Assembly: GCA_030686995.1 (NCBI GenBank)
Contig: CM060680.1
Location: 205,145,322 to 205,209,321 of the forward strand
DNA: 64,000 nt
Origin: Artemisia argyi
Lineage: Eukaryota; Streptophyta; Magnoliopsida; Asterales; Asteraceae
Direction: 5' to 3'
In this document: in pieces, positions 1 to 10,643 of the stretch
Numbering within the stretch: position 1 is the first letter of the stretch
Layout: each line of letters opens with the position of its first letter
Translations under genes and position numbers: made by a program
The notes under the pieces: generated by a model
Seen by the model: only the letters and a program-made list of their open reading frames with translations
What the model was told of the DNA's origin: nothing
Database searches by the model: none

Positions 1-156
1 CCACGTCGGATGACCAGGTGAAACAAGTTACTTGCTATACACAATGGACGAATTTAGCAAGTTCAGTGATAGATTGGGAAGAAAAAAAGAAAGCTACATA
101 CAATGGGAAAAGTTGGCAAATTAAATACATTTTTAAGTAATTTGCCCTTTGTAAAA

Positions 157-297
157 ATCATATATGATTCGTTAAAATCAAATCATATATGATTCTTACG
201 AATCACATATAATTTTTAAAAATCATATATGATTCTTAAGAATCATATATGATTTGATTTTAACGAATTATATATGATTTTTACAAATCATATATGA
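157..297. repeat. Array of AATCATATATGATT palindromes in a larger inverted repeat
   Basis: About seven exact or near-exact copies of the 14-bp palindrome AATCATATATGATT lie in 140 bp. The array is itself symmetrical: arms of about 45 bp at 157-201 and 237-281 are near-perfect reverse complements around a short spacer. No coding potential was seen. It could be the core of a fold-back MITE or a decayed hairpin locus. Confidence 0.8.
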
Positions 298-1161
298 TTT
301 TTCTGGGCGGAAAATTTGAAAAAAAAAGTTATCAAAAAAAATCGTCGAAAGTATATAACAATGCATGTCTATAGAAAGATAATTTAATTCTCGTCGCGAT
401 GATATTTTTTTTGTAGCTTGACGATTTACGGTTTGCGAGATATTTAAGTTTTAATAAAAGGGTGGAAGTTTATTTTTTTTTATTTTGATAAAAAAAATGA
501 GTGGCTAATATTGCTTGATGAGTTATAGGGTAAAAGTTGGATCTATAAAGAACTTTTGCCCTCAAAACATATGTCTGAACTAACGGCCAAAATGAGGTTG
601 TTTGGTGAGTTACTCACCATCTTGTTTATGTGGGGCTCAATTCGAAAGTAATGTTTTTTCATTTGTTTTGTGAGTGTGTGTGGAATATTTAGTGGGGTAT
701 ATTTTATATAAAGTGTGTATTTTAATGAAGGGTAAGATATAGTAACTAAAACGGATGTATGATAAGTGAGAGTGAGAAGAGAGAGAAAACTGAAGTAACG
801 GTGAGTTGCTCACCCACCACTACTTTCATCATAATAGCAAATATCAAAATGACAAAATCATGACTCAAGTATCCAAATATTCATTACAGTCAACTTGATC
901 AAGTGAAAGTAATATACAACATCTAAGAGGGTTACGTACAGTCTCGTGCTAAAAATGGTGTCGTGCGAAAAGGTAGTGTTACCTCAGCATTTTTTGCCTA
1001 TAGCACCAGTTTTGGCTATGGCACCTAAACACCCTCCCTTGGATAACACTAGTTTTCTCTGATGCCGTCGTGCATTGTTTTTTAATAAGAAAATATATTT
1101 GACTAAAATTTAATTTATTAATAAAAAACACATTATATAAATAAAAAAGGACATCAAATTT

Positions 1162-1168
<7 letters not shown>

Positions 1169-1202
<34 letters not shown>

Positions 1203-1283
1203 CCTAAACAAAAAAAATGTATGTAAAATAAAAATTATACATAAAAATAAAAGTAAACTAGTTTTGGAAATATTATAAGGCCC

Positions 1284-1320
<37 letters not shown>
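1169..1320. repeat. Facing poly-A and poly-T runs
   Basis: A run of about 30 A (near 1169-1199) and one of about 32 T (near 1288-1320) face each other about 90 bp apart. This looks like the tails of two retroposed sequences in opposite orientation, or simple expansion. The T run abruptly ends the NAM-associated fragment to its right. Confidence 0.7.
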
Positions 1321-1660
1321 CTGCCTTGATGATAGCCGCGTCTTCCGGATCCCATCTTGTTCGTTTTGATCGCCAAAACCTTCATATCCTCGGGCTTTTT
1401 TTTGTGGGCGTAGAGTGTTTCGGCCTTCAAGTCATCATTATTTTTTTTAGCGTTGATTAATTCAACTCTCGCCGCGGTCTTGTAGTCCAAACGTTCCAAC
1501 TTCGTCTCACGATCTAAAGTGTATTGTTGTTGCATCATTTCTCGAAATATTATCGGGTTTAAACCGGAAGTGGCTGATGAGTTTGAAGACCGTTGACTTT
1601 TAGAAGGTCTTTCTTTGCCGAGTGGACGAGGCAATACATCCTCACCAAAGAGTTAGGGTT
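1320..1660 (-). pseudogene. Fragment of a NAM-associated (PF14303-like) protein, C-terminal part
   Basis: Reading the minus strand from about 1656, the frame has GEDVLPRPLGKERPSKSQRS, then a Ser/Asn stretch, then a charged helical part (REMMQQQYTLDRETKLERLD, EDMKVLAIKTNKM). This layout is typical of the C-terminal region of plant proteins often labelled NAM-associated or glutathione S-transferase T3-like. These are usually multicopy and linked to PIF/Harbinger-type transposons. No N-terminal Myb/SANT part is present. The frame is cut by a stop upstream and by the T run at 1288-1320 downstream, so it is a remnant. The family call rests on resemblance read by eye. Confidence 0.5.
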
Positions 1661-1789
1661 TAATTTCGGTTACCCGTCTGCGGGTTTGTTTTCCTTGTGT
1701 CAAAGTAGCATATCACAAACAAACAAAAGCAAAACTCAAAGTTGGTCAAAGTAGGTCCATCAAATGCAAATCTAATTCACTTCCTCGCA

Positions 1790-2080
1790 AAAGTGCAATG
1801 GTAACATAATAGAGGGGTACAAAATGAACAATGTTTTTAAGAAAACAAAACACACAGTGATTGTGTGTAACAACCTTCGGAAAAAATGGAGTGCGCCGGA
1901 AAAGGAAGCCGCCGCCGTTGCTCCGGCGAAGCCAACCGCCGCTGCGACGGTTTCGGCGCCGTATTTTCTTGTTCTGTTTATCAGTATACGTGTATGACTA
2001 ATTCAGTATGTGGTTATTTTAATTTGATGCTTATAACTGACTGTATGCTTATTAATTTTGTTTAAGATATCACATTTTGA
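1790..2080 (+). pseudogene. Truncated extra copy of MYND zinc-finger exon 1
   Basis: ATG at 1886 opens a frame reading MECAGKGSRRRCSGEANRRC, then DGFGAVFSCSVYQ, the Cys-rich start of a MYND finger. One expected Cys is replaced by Ser (GKGSR here, GKGCR in the copy at 2287). The exon end at 1983 lacks a GT donor. It is fused directly to sequence matching the end of intron 1 of the main copy (compare 1985-2080 with 3030-3120), so most of intron 1 is missing. The shared upstream leader (from about 1795, matching 2195) shows this is a local tandem duplication, not a retrocopy. Confidence 0.65.
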
Positions 2081-2186
2081 AAAAAAAAAAAAAATACTTG
2101 TTAAAAAAAAATACTTGTTAAAAATACTTGTTAAAAAAAATACGCTGGAGCACGTACTTGTTAAAAAAAAAAAAAAAAAAAAAAAA
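2081..2186. repeat. A-rich tandem repeat (AATACTTGTTAAAA units)
   Basis: Four imperfect units of AATACTTGTT plus an A run lie between the two MYND exon copies. They end in a 26-nt A run at about 2161-2186. Simple-sequence expansion; no coding potential. Confidence 0.7.
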
Positions 2187-2286
2187 ATGGCAAAAGTGCA
2201 ATATGTAACATAATAGAGGGGTACAAAATGAACAATGTTTTAAATAAACACCCACAGTAACTGTGTGAAACAACCTTCGGAAAAAA

Positions 2287-4454
2287 ATGAGTGTGCCGGA
2301 AAAGGATGCCGCCGGCGATGCTCCGGCAAACCAAACCGCCGCTGCGATGGTTGTGGCGCCGTTTTTTATTGCTCCGTTTATCATCAGGTCTAATTAATTC
2401 TCTATTCAAACCCTAATCATGATTAAATACTGAATTAAACGCTAGTTGCTCAAAATACTCCAAAATGAATGTATCTAATAGAAATAATTAATGTTATAGA
2501 GTCAATAGCGATTAGAGTCGTGAAGTAGAGAATGTGTGTATTTCATAGTAGACAGGTCCAAATGTATAATGTTTACAGCTAGGCAGCGTATAATATATCC
2601 AAGTATTGAGTGTGTCGCAAAGGCGGTGCGGTTGTTGTGGTGCAGTTTTCTGTCGTTATGTCTCTCATTAGGTTTATTCATGTTTGTTGTATATTAAGTT
2701 GCTTAAATTCCAGTAGTAAGCGAAGTGATCGATTCATATGACTAGTTTTGTTAGTAACTATAAATAGAAGTAGGTCGGCTTATTGTATCAAATGTACAAT
2801 CAGATGCCTATAGTCAGTGAATTACTCTTATTTGTCCTGCAATGGCTATGCTTTTTGTGAGACCACTTGTGCTCTGCTATGTGATTAACTGATTATCTCA
2901 TTATCATAAGTTGATGCTTGTAACTAATCATTTCGGGAATAATTTTGCTTAATATATCAACATTGGAGCGCACACATAGAAGAGTATTAAGTTTCTCATT
3001 GGTATGTGCATTTAAAAAAGCTGTTCAGTATACTGTATGACTAGTTCAGTATGTGGTTATTTCAGTTTCATGCTTATAACTGACTGTGTGCTTATTAATT
3101 TTGTTTAAGATATCACATTGGAGTATTCATAAAGAAGAATGTGGAAGGCTAAAATGACAAATGTGTTCCGTGGAGCTGCTTAATCACTTCCCTTTTAGTT
3201 TCTCCAGGGAGGCTACTTATCAGGTAATCGTTTTATGTTAGAAATTCGTAACAAAAGTGCAATATTTAGTGAAACAATTGTGTAAAATTGTTATAAGTGT
3301 GTTAAATCTGATTTTTGGGAGTTAAGCTCTGTCCGCTAAACCAGAGTGTTGTCATAATTGGTAAAATGGTTGATATGTTGTAGGTGTGCGGAAAGGTGGA
3401 GACAAGGTGTTCGTTTTTGGAGAAGTTAGGGATCCACCGTGTAGAAATCTAGATCATTCAAGGTTCTTATCTGTTCTTAATTTTCGATCTATTTACTCAT
3501 TTCCGTCACTAAAAAGATGCTGATTTTGATTATTATTACTATTATTTAAATGTTTAAAAAATGCTTTAATAGTGTCAATGTAAATACTTTGGGTTGGAAC
3601 TTTGTCGAGAAAAGGAAACGCTACGTATATTTTTGTGATATCCATACCCAGACCCGAAGCAGTTAAATCAATTTCCGGTAAAAAGTAGAACATTTTGAAA
3701 TTTGAACTCAGGGTACTAAATAGTTCAACAATATGTTAAATGCAACATTGTTGATGATATATCAGTTCTATGGCTGTCCTTAGCTTTTGTAATTAGTTTA
3801 TTATGAAGTTAAAATTCGGATTATATTACAGATATCTGATAAGGGATGGAGTCTCTCAAGTAGATTATCTCCTTGTAAAGGTATACTTATAAATCTTCAA
3901 TATTGTAGTTTAAATAAGTTTAGGGATAGCAACGGGGAGGGGAATGTCAGGGATTATACTTACCATCCCCATCCCCGTTTTACACTCCCCATCCCCATCC
4001 CCATCCCCATCCCCATCCCCATCCCCATCAGGGCCGTCTCATGAATTGGTGAAATTTTTGAGGGCTCTGTACGAAATTATATAATGAGGCCTTTCGATAA
4101 GCAATATTATATATTGTAGTTTAAATAAGTTACAATTCCTTCTTAAAGAAGAAATTCACAAACTCGATATGCAGGGCCTTTGTCTGTATTAAACAAGCAA
4201 TTGAGTAGTTGGGATGACTATTATGAATGGAGAGGCACCCCGTTAGATTCTCCTGTTGCGCTGCTTCTTCATTGGGTAATGCATACTTCTCTCGTAATTG
4301 TTTCTGAAAACCAATGGACATTACTTCACATGAGCGATAGCCATAACTACTTCTACTTAAATTGCAGCCATTGACCATATATCAGGCCATTCAACTCGCC
4401 TCTGCTAAACAGTTGATCCCTGAAACTATGGATGACTGTGCATACACTACCTAG
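2287..4454 (+). pseudogene. MYND zinc-finger, MSS51-like protein, decayed gene
   Basis: Exon-like blocks with GT-AG borders lie at about 2287-2387, 3110-3223, 3384-3462, 3832-3880, 4175-4275 and 4368-4454. Block 1 gives a MYND finger (ECAGKGCRRRCSGKPNRRC, then DGCGAVFYCSVYHQ). Block 2 completes it (ISHWSIHKEECGRL). Block 3 gives VCGKVETRCSFLEKLGIHRV, block 4 DKGWSLSSRLSPC. Blocks 5 and 6 join in phase as SSWDDYYEWRG...PVALLLHW-PLTIYQAIQLA, which resembles the C-terminal domain of MSS51-like MYND proteins. Breaks: one base is missing right after the start ATG, block 2 has an internal TGA, and block 3 runs into a stop. A third decayed copy of the finger exon lies at about 2608-2671. Family assignment comes from the Cys/His pattern and recalled similarity. 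The precise function in plants is not known to me. Confidence 0.65.
3983..4029. repeat. (CCCCAT)n microsatellite
   Basis: Seven or so near-perfect CCCCAT units lie inside the last long intron of the MYND pseudogene. A 20-bp direct repeat (ATTGTAGTTTAAATAAGTT core, near 3902 and 4112) brackets this stretch, suggesting a small insertion or duplication. Confidence 0.85.
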
Positions 4455-4789
4455 GTATTTTAATTGCTTTTTTTACTTTTTGTTTTCCAAATTAAGACAT
4501 GGTGTTTTTGTTCTCCATGTTTATTAGTTACAGTCCCTAGTTCTACCGTCAAGTGGTTAGCTTGTTACTTTTAGGGGGTGTTTGGATTTGTGTTTTGGAA
4601 CCAATTGAAAGATTATTGTTAAGTCTGAAATCACAATTATCAGATCTTTTTAATGTTCTGATATATAGATTCTGCTTATGATTATCTGATATATAGATAC
4701 ATATGCAATCTTTATCATGTAATCAACAAACACAATCTGATATACAGATACATATGTGAACGTTGTAATTCGAATTTGAGCGATATTCT

Positions 4790-6011
4790 TTAAACAGCAC
4801 TAGCGAATCTTGGTATGAGAAACCTCATGATGAATGCTAGCTTTCCTCCCACCAGCATTGTGTACTGGAAATGCACTTTCTCATGTACAAAATAAAGCAT
4901 GTATAGGAAAAGCGCAGATGCCATTGAAACCCCACTCATAAGAAATAGACCACGGAAACATTCAAGGTTTAAAATTTTGGGCCCAGTCGCGGAATCTGTT
5001 TGTTTATTAAACCACTTATCCTCCAATAACTTTAAAGTCCCGTCTTCTCATAATTTGGCAATCTGAATTGACAACTCAGGGGCCAACGGTGAACCTTTCG
5101 GGAATGCCTGCACATTTTTGTAACTAACATTTGAATAAGATAGACTTTATCTACAATGTCAAATTTTCATATTTAACTTAAGCCAATTACATGCAACAAA
5201 CTGAAGGTAAGGAAACAAATTCAACTTACACATTAGCTTAAATTTTGACCTATTTAAGATTGAACGGGTTGATTCTAGTTACATTATATCTTTAGAGGGT
5301 CAAACTGAAGGTAAAGAAACAGATTAGCTTTAACAAAATGGTTGCACTGGTCTAAAGTGACCTACATTGTATGTTTAATGCATAAACCCTCCTAACTCAT
5401 TTTAATCAAGAAAAAAGACTTGGATTTGTTATTATATTGGGTATTATAGTTCTCACCCCGTTCAAAAGATTGACCTGCTTTGACCTCTTACCCATGTTAA
5501 CGCTAATATTAAAGAATTGTATAGTGAAGAGACTCACAAAGCCAAAACCATTGGTGATAGTTTCAGATACGGTCATCGAATAGCCAGATGGATATTGTGC
5601 AAGAAATTCCTTAGTATAAGGAATTTCAGCAACAACTGCATCAACACCACCGTTTTTACTGCCACGTATCAAAGCATCAGCATATTCCTCTCGTGTAGAA
5701 TGCTTAAACCTGGTGTCTTCATAATTCAAGTTCTTAACAACTTTCTGTACAACATTCTGGATTTCAATAGACCCTCTCTTTGATGCTAACTGAATTTGTT
5801 CAACGGTTAATAGCGAACTTAATGTTGCAGTGTAACTTGAAACAAGCACAAGCACTACGAACAACCACACTAAGACTACAAATCTTGACAAATTACTCTG
5901 CAGCTTCTCCCCTGAAATTTTCAAAACCGAAACTTAAATTGGTTTAGCTCTTACTAAATTTCTGTTCGCCATTATACTTAGATGTGTTTGTGGCAAAAAA
6001 AAAAATAAATA

Positions 6012-6047
<36 letters not shown>

Positions 6048-8320
6048 AAAAAAGAAGAAGAAGAAGAAGAAAGAAAGAAGAAGAAAAAAAAAATAAGAAG
6101 GGGGGGGGGGGGGGGGGGGGGGGGGGCTAGAGCTTACTATGAGCATAAACAAGTGTTGAAAAGGCAAACCAGAATGTTGTCCCGATTTGTTCTGCTGTTG
6201 AACCTTGAAATTCTTCATTTATCCGATGTTCAAGTATCCAAACAACAATGCCGGTCAAAATAAAGAAGCAAGCAGACACAACCCAAAGATCTGAACTAAG
6301 TGGTTTCATAAAGATCCAAATGCTTGTATCGGCGTTTCTTGATAGTATTGCAAGGCCAATATCCGTATATGGCAATGTGAAGTCAACATATTTAGATCTA
6401 TTAGCTGTGATTGTTATATCTCCAATTGCAGCATCAAATTCCTGATACAAATGATAATAATAAATTACAAGTTACATTTCATTCCCAATATATATTGATG
6501 ATAAAGAATACTGGTTTATATAATATGCATACCCCATTATGGACTCGGTCTATAAGGTCATTGTAATTTTCTTTGCCAATTTCAGATTTTCCCATAAATG
6601 GAATATATTCAAAGGCTACATCGCGACCTAATCCATTAAAGGCGGCCCGGAATACTTCTGCACAAAACCCTGAAACGATTGTTGAATTAGTTTTATCATC
6701 ATAACTCACTTGAAAAAGTCTCCCTGTTCTGGATGCCATTGGAATGCCAATTCTGAGGGTTTTTCGGCTCGTTTGTAGCATCCTATGTGGATTAGTTGAG
6801 ATACCTCCTGGCCAGATGATATCAGGAATTGAGTTTAGCTTATCAATCTTTCTGGTTAAACCAACACCCTTTGTCCAAAACCCAACCCTTCGCTCCCTGT
6901 TCCCTATCACGTTTATTATTTCTAAGACTTGTGTACTCATCCTGCCATTCATAAGTTGGAAAGTACCAGCCAAACCACGAAATGAGATTCTTAACATTTG
7001 ATCCATAAGAGATGTATCCCTTGGCATTTTGCTAGATGTTTGTGTCCTCTCAATAGCCATTGCTAGTGCTGAAACTGCATCATATGCCCAGACACCATAA
7101 GGGTTTATTTTCTTGAGCTCCATCAAAGGGTTCATAGCATGATGTTCCTTTCTCCATTTCAATGTGAATTTGTGAAGATCCCTTGACTGTGGAATATACG
7201 ATCTAAAACCCACCACACCTTGCATAGACTCAACAACTTCACCATCCATGAAGTTAAGAAAGTCCATAGTTTTACTCGTGATAATCCATTTGTATCCCGC
7301 ATCCATCAATCCTAAATCTTTTGCTTTTAATAAAACACGGGATGCAAGAGAATGACAAGCATGCATGATGTATATCTTTGTTTGCATAGCTGAAAGCTTG
7401 TGAAGCTCTTCATGAACTAGTCCATTGCTGGAAGAGGTTGAAAATAGGCTCATATACGTTACAAAAATGTTCTTCTCTTGTAAGGTATTAGTTATAAACT
7501 TTGCCACTTCTATCTCATTTGCAGCGTCCTCACATATGAGAATGACATTCTTCCATTTAAACGATTCTGCCATTGCAGCAATGGCTTTAAATTGAGTAGT
7601 TTCATCTTGTGAAACTTGAAGGAAATAGGGATGTTTGTTGGAAGATGGAGTTGGTGAAAATGAAAGAATAGGTACTCTTGCTTCGTCTCCTAATACTGCA
7701 AGAAACTTTGCTTCGGTTGCTGACTCTGAAGCCATGATTGCTTGGACTTTCTGCTTCTCCAATAGATCAAGAGCTGTAAAGAAAACAAGAAAATCGTAAA
7801 ATTTACGGATATTTCAAGTTTAGTATCTGGTTAACTTTTTGAATGTCATACCAACCACTAGAGGATAAACCATTATGGTTTAGGGTTCACACTAGACCCG
7901 TTCTGATTCTAGTTTCAGTTATAGTTTGCTCTCTATTTTTTCTCCAATTAGATATGGCAATTAAGTATCACTTTGCTTTAGTTTGATCCTTTATATTTTG
8001 GAAGTTATATATCAAATATAATCTGAAATAGTACGTTATTTACCTGCGGATAGAGCATGCAGTGGTTCTCCATATGTATCCCTACTGTGGAGAACTATCC
8101 TTGTTTTGTAGTGGTTGTTAGAGGTGTAAAAGTCAGATAGTGCCATGGTCATGCAGCTATGAACAATCTTTCCGACCCATGATCCCATATCTAGAATCAC
8201 TCCAACTGGGATCTCCTTGTATGACGAATCTTCTTGTGCTTTTGAGCATATTTGAAAGCAAATCAGCAAAAATATTAGTAAGATCACAGCATCTGTGCAC
8301 TTCCTACTTTTGATCTCCAT
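4790..8320 (-). pseudogene. GLR: Glutamate receptor-like channel (GLR2-type), one premature stop in the last exon
   Basis: Five exons on the minus strand: 8320-8044, 7773-6533, 6441-6138, 5911-5538 and 5107-4790. All junctions are GT-AG and in phase, and the total is 2514 nt (838 codons). ATG at 8320 starts a signal peptide (AVILLIFLLICFQICSKA). An amino-terminal ligand-binding domain follows (EIPVGVILDMGSWVGKIVHS; GEVVESMQGVVGFRSYIP), then the bipartite glutamate-binding core, M1 (WVVSACFFILTGIVVWILEH), the pore loop (EQIGTTFWFAFSTLVYAHRE), M3 (SYTATLSSLLTV) and M4 (FLMSGVSMASALFLYMLYFV). This is the full layout of a plasma-membrane GLR cation channel of about 840 residues. TGA at 5050-5048 interrupts the frame at about residue 752, just before the end of the ligand core, so M4 is lost. 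All else is open, so the stop is recent, a sequencing error, or makes a truncated product. It converges with the MYND pseudogene. The GLR2 (clade II) label is by resemblance. Confidence 0.9.
5994..6126. repeat. Purine-rich low-complexity tract (AAAT/AAT/GAA then 26 G)
   Basis: Within GLR intron 3, A-rich, (AAT)n and (GAA)n tracts pass into an uninterrupted run of about 26 G at 6101-6126, only 11 bp from the exon 3 donor at 6138. On the transcribed strand this is poly-C next to pyrimidine tracts. Run lengths in such sequence are prone to assembly error. Confidence 0.85.
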
Positions 8321-8341
8321 GCTTGAATGACGAAAGGGCAA

Positions 8342-9378
8342 AAGGCTCCTATCACTGAAAGTACGTACAAATTATACGTTAACGTTTTTTTTTTCCTTTG
8401 TTATTTCACTTTCCATCGACTAATCTCATGAGTTGAATTTGTTTGAGTCTGTCAACTCTAAATAGATTCCTAAATACATCACCCTCAAGGTTTAAGCATC
8501 ACGACTGACTGAAAACTACTTTGTTTCATTTAATAAAAGACAATCAACAGGAAGTTAAATAGTAATATTTATAAACAAATAACAGATTCACCAAACACAA
8601 ATGCTTAAACTTACATGCTCAAATAAATGATGGTAGACGACGGAAATGAGGTAGAAGTAGTAGCGAAAACGATTGCTGCTTGCAAGTTGTAATGGGATAA
8701 AACTTTTATATTATGAAAATAATCCATGGAAAAAGTGGTTAAATGGTCATCATTATCAATATTAAAGGAAAGGTATTCTTGTGAAGAAGACCCATTAGAG
8801 TAAGTGGTGACGTGGTGTGGAACGATAACAAATGCAAAAAAGCTTGTCTCCCTTGTTGGATGCCACACCTTTTTAAGCGGGAAAAGTCGAAATGTGTGTT
8901 TCACGGGACTTAAGTCCCAAAGTGTGAAAGTATCAATATATTTATTGGAAAATATTGTCAAACCTACAAATTGCATTTACAAATAAACTATTTTATTCAT
9001 CGTCAGCTTAACAGCAAGGGGTATGGTCACATTCCATTTCTCATGTTGTTTTGTCAAATCAGCGTCACAACATCATTTTGCGTTTCACATTTACATACCC
9101 AAAATACCCCTCCCTCGTTTCGCATGTTGTTTCAAACTTTTAGGGCTTACCACTTTTTTTATTTTATTTTTTTTATTTATTTTTTTTGTATGTATTTTTC
9201 ATTCTTATTATTCATTGTTCATGTCTCAAATAAAGTTGTACAAATGTTTTATTTTGTTTTTAACTTCGTCTTAATTACATATAAAGGTATTTTGCAAAAG
9301 ATAAGTTTAAGGGAAGCTCATATTTTTTTTAAAGAACGGATTGAATATGAAAGATAATAATAAGATATGAATGTACAT
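8342..9378. other. Upstream region of the GLR gene; no gene recognised
   Basis: AT-rich DNA upstream of the GLR start, expected to hold its promoter and 5' UTR. No convincing open frame, domain or transposon end was seen. The short frames across 8611-9357 have no recognisable protein character. Confidence 0.5.
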
Positions 9379-9502
9379 ATTACTATTCTATTGCTGCCAA
9401 AGCATTTGGTTTTAAGTTTTTTATAGCCATTTGATGAAGAACTTCATCAAATGGCTATAAAAAACTTAAAACCAAATGCTTTGGCAGCAATAGAATAGTA
9501 AT
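9379..9502. repeat. Perfect inverted repeat, 61-bp arms, 2-nt loop
   Basis: Positions 9379-9439 and 9442-9502 are exact reverse complements, with only AA between them. I compared all 61 pairs by eye and found no mismatch. The arm runs from ATTACTATTC to TTTGATGAAG. It could be a very young fold-back, a hairpin RNA locus, or a palindrome made in sequencing or assembly. Confidence 0.95.
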
Positions 9503-10643
9503 TGCTCCTTTTAAAACGTAGAGTTAGTTACAGATAAAGAAACGTGACTAAAAAAAAGTAGTAGTAGCACATAGTCAACAACTAAGACCTTATTCCTCGA
9601 CATCTATATGATATCATGTATTCTGCTTCCAATTTCAAATTTGATCATTATATTGGATTCATAATTCACTTATTCCGTGTACCTTATATTAAGTTAGATC
9701 TCTTTTGTGGCCGGTGTGTGTAAATTGCTTATGGTAATTCGTAATACTCATTTTTGTATTTTTGTTGTTTTGTATGACAGGGCTTTAAAATAACATCACT
9801 CGATATAGATCGTTTTTTCTGATGATGTGTTATGTCCATTTGGCTACGTTGTCGACGATTAAGAAGCAGAGGGTACAAATTGCTGCATATCATATATGTA
9901 TCGATACAATATTAAGATGATGTCTTCGGTAATGACAGACAAAGTTTAGTGACCTTCTTGGTTGAGATCGGCAACGTTTATTTCAGCACTGATGAGAATG
10001 GTTCATGCAACCTATTTATCACAAACATCAACCTAGGAATTTAGAGTACCTCCAATTGCACACATGAACATATGCATTGTTTGTTCTTAAATTTTTTTTT
10101 TCATTTCCTTGCACGTACGAGAAAATATTTATGTCCCGATGGATTACACCAAATTATCCTTTGCATCATTATTGTAGGCCTTTGCAAGTGCATGTGATGT
10201 GAGTAAATTCTTGTAGTATTTTCTAACGGGTCAAAGTCATTAAACATGTCATATTTTCATCAACGAGTTCATAGTCACTAAAGTTATTTTCATGTGCCTA
10301 AAGCTTCATAAAAGGTTTACGGATTTACTCCGATAAGTATTATAACAAAGCACCTTTTATAAATATTATCTAATAAAATGTAAGAATGAAAATATCAAAC
10401 TTTTACATTGTGAAATGTTATATGCTTCATTCATCCTATATAAGCCAAAAAGACACTTTGACACTTTTACATAACTTGCTCAACTTGCTACTAAATTGGT
10501 ATTAAAATTTGTTGTTACCTATGATAAATACACTAGATTTTTTATTTGATATTGAATGTTTGTATTATTATAAATTGAACTTAATACATAAATTAGTTAT
10601 TTATTGAAACGTATACCCGAGCAACGCACGGGTATTGCACTAG
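9503..10643 (+). mobile_element. Helitron 3' terminal region (5' end not located)
   Basis: The right end has the Helitron signature: a GC-rich hairpin ACCCG-AGCAACGCA-CGGGT at about 10616-10633, a 6-nt spacer, then CTAG at 10640-10643 followed by host T. No Rep/helicase coding was seen, so it is a non-autonomous or truncated copy. The 5' TC end was not found, so the left coordinate is only the previous feature boundary. Confidence 0.6.

Noticed and set aside
157..297. CRISPR-like repeat array
   Set aside because: Repeats are themselves palindromes with irregular AT-rich spacers in a plant genome; no cas genes.
1110..2409. Open frames with long Lys or Phe runs
   Set aside because: Produced by poly-A and poly-T runs. 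Only the 1320-1660 part has real protein character.
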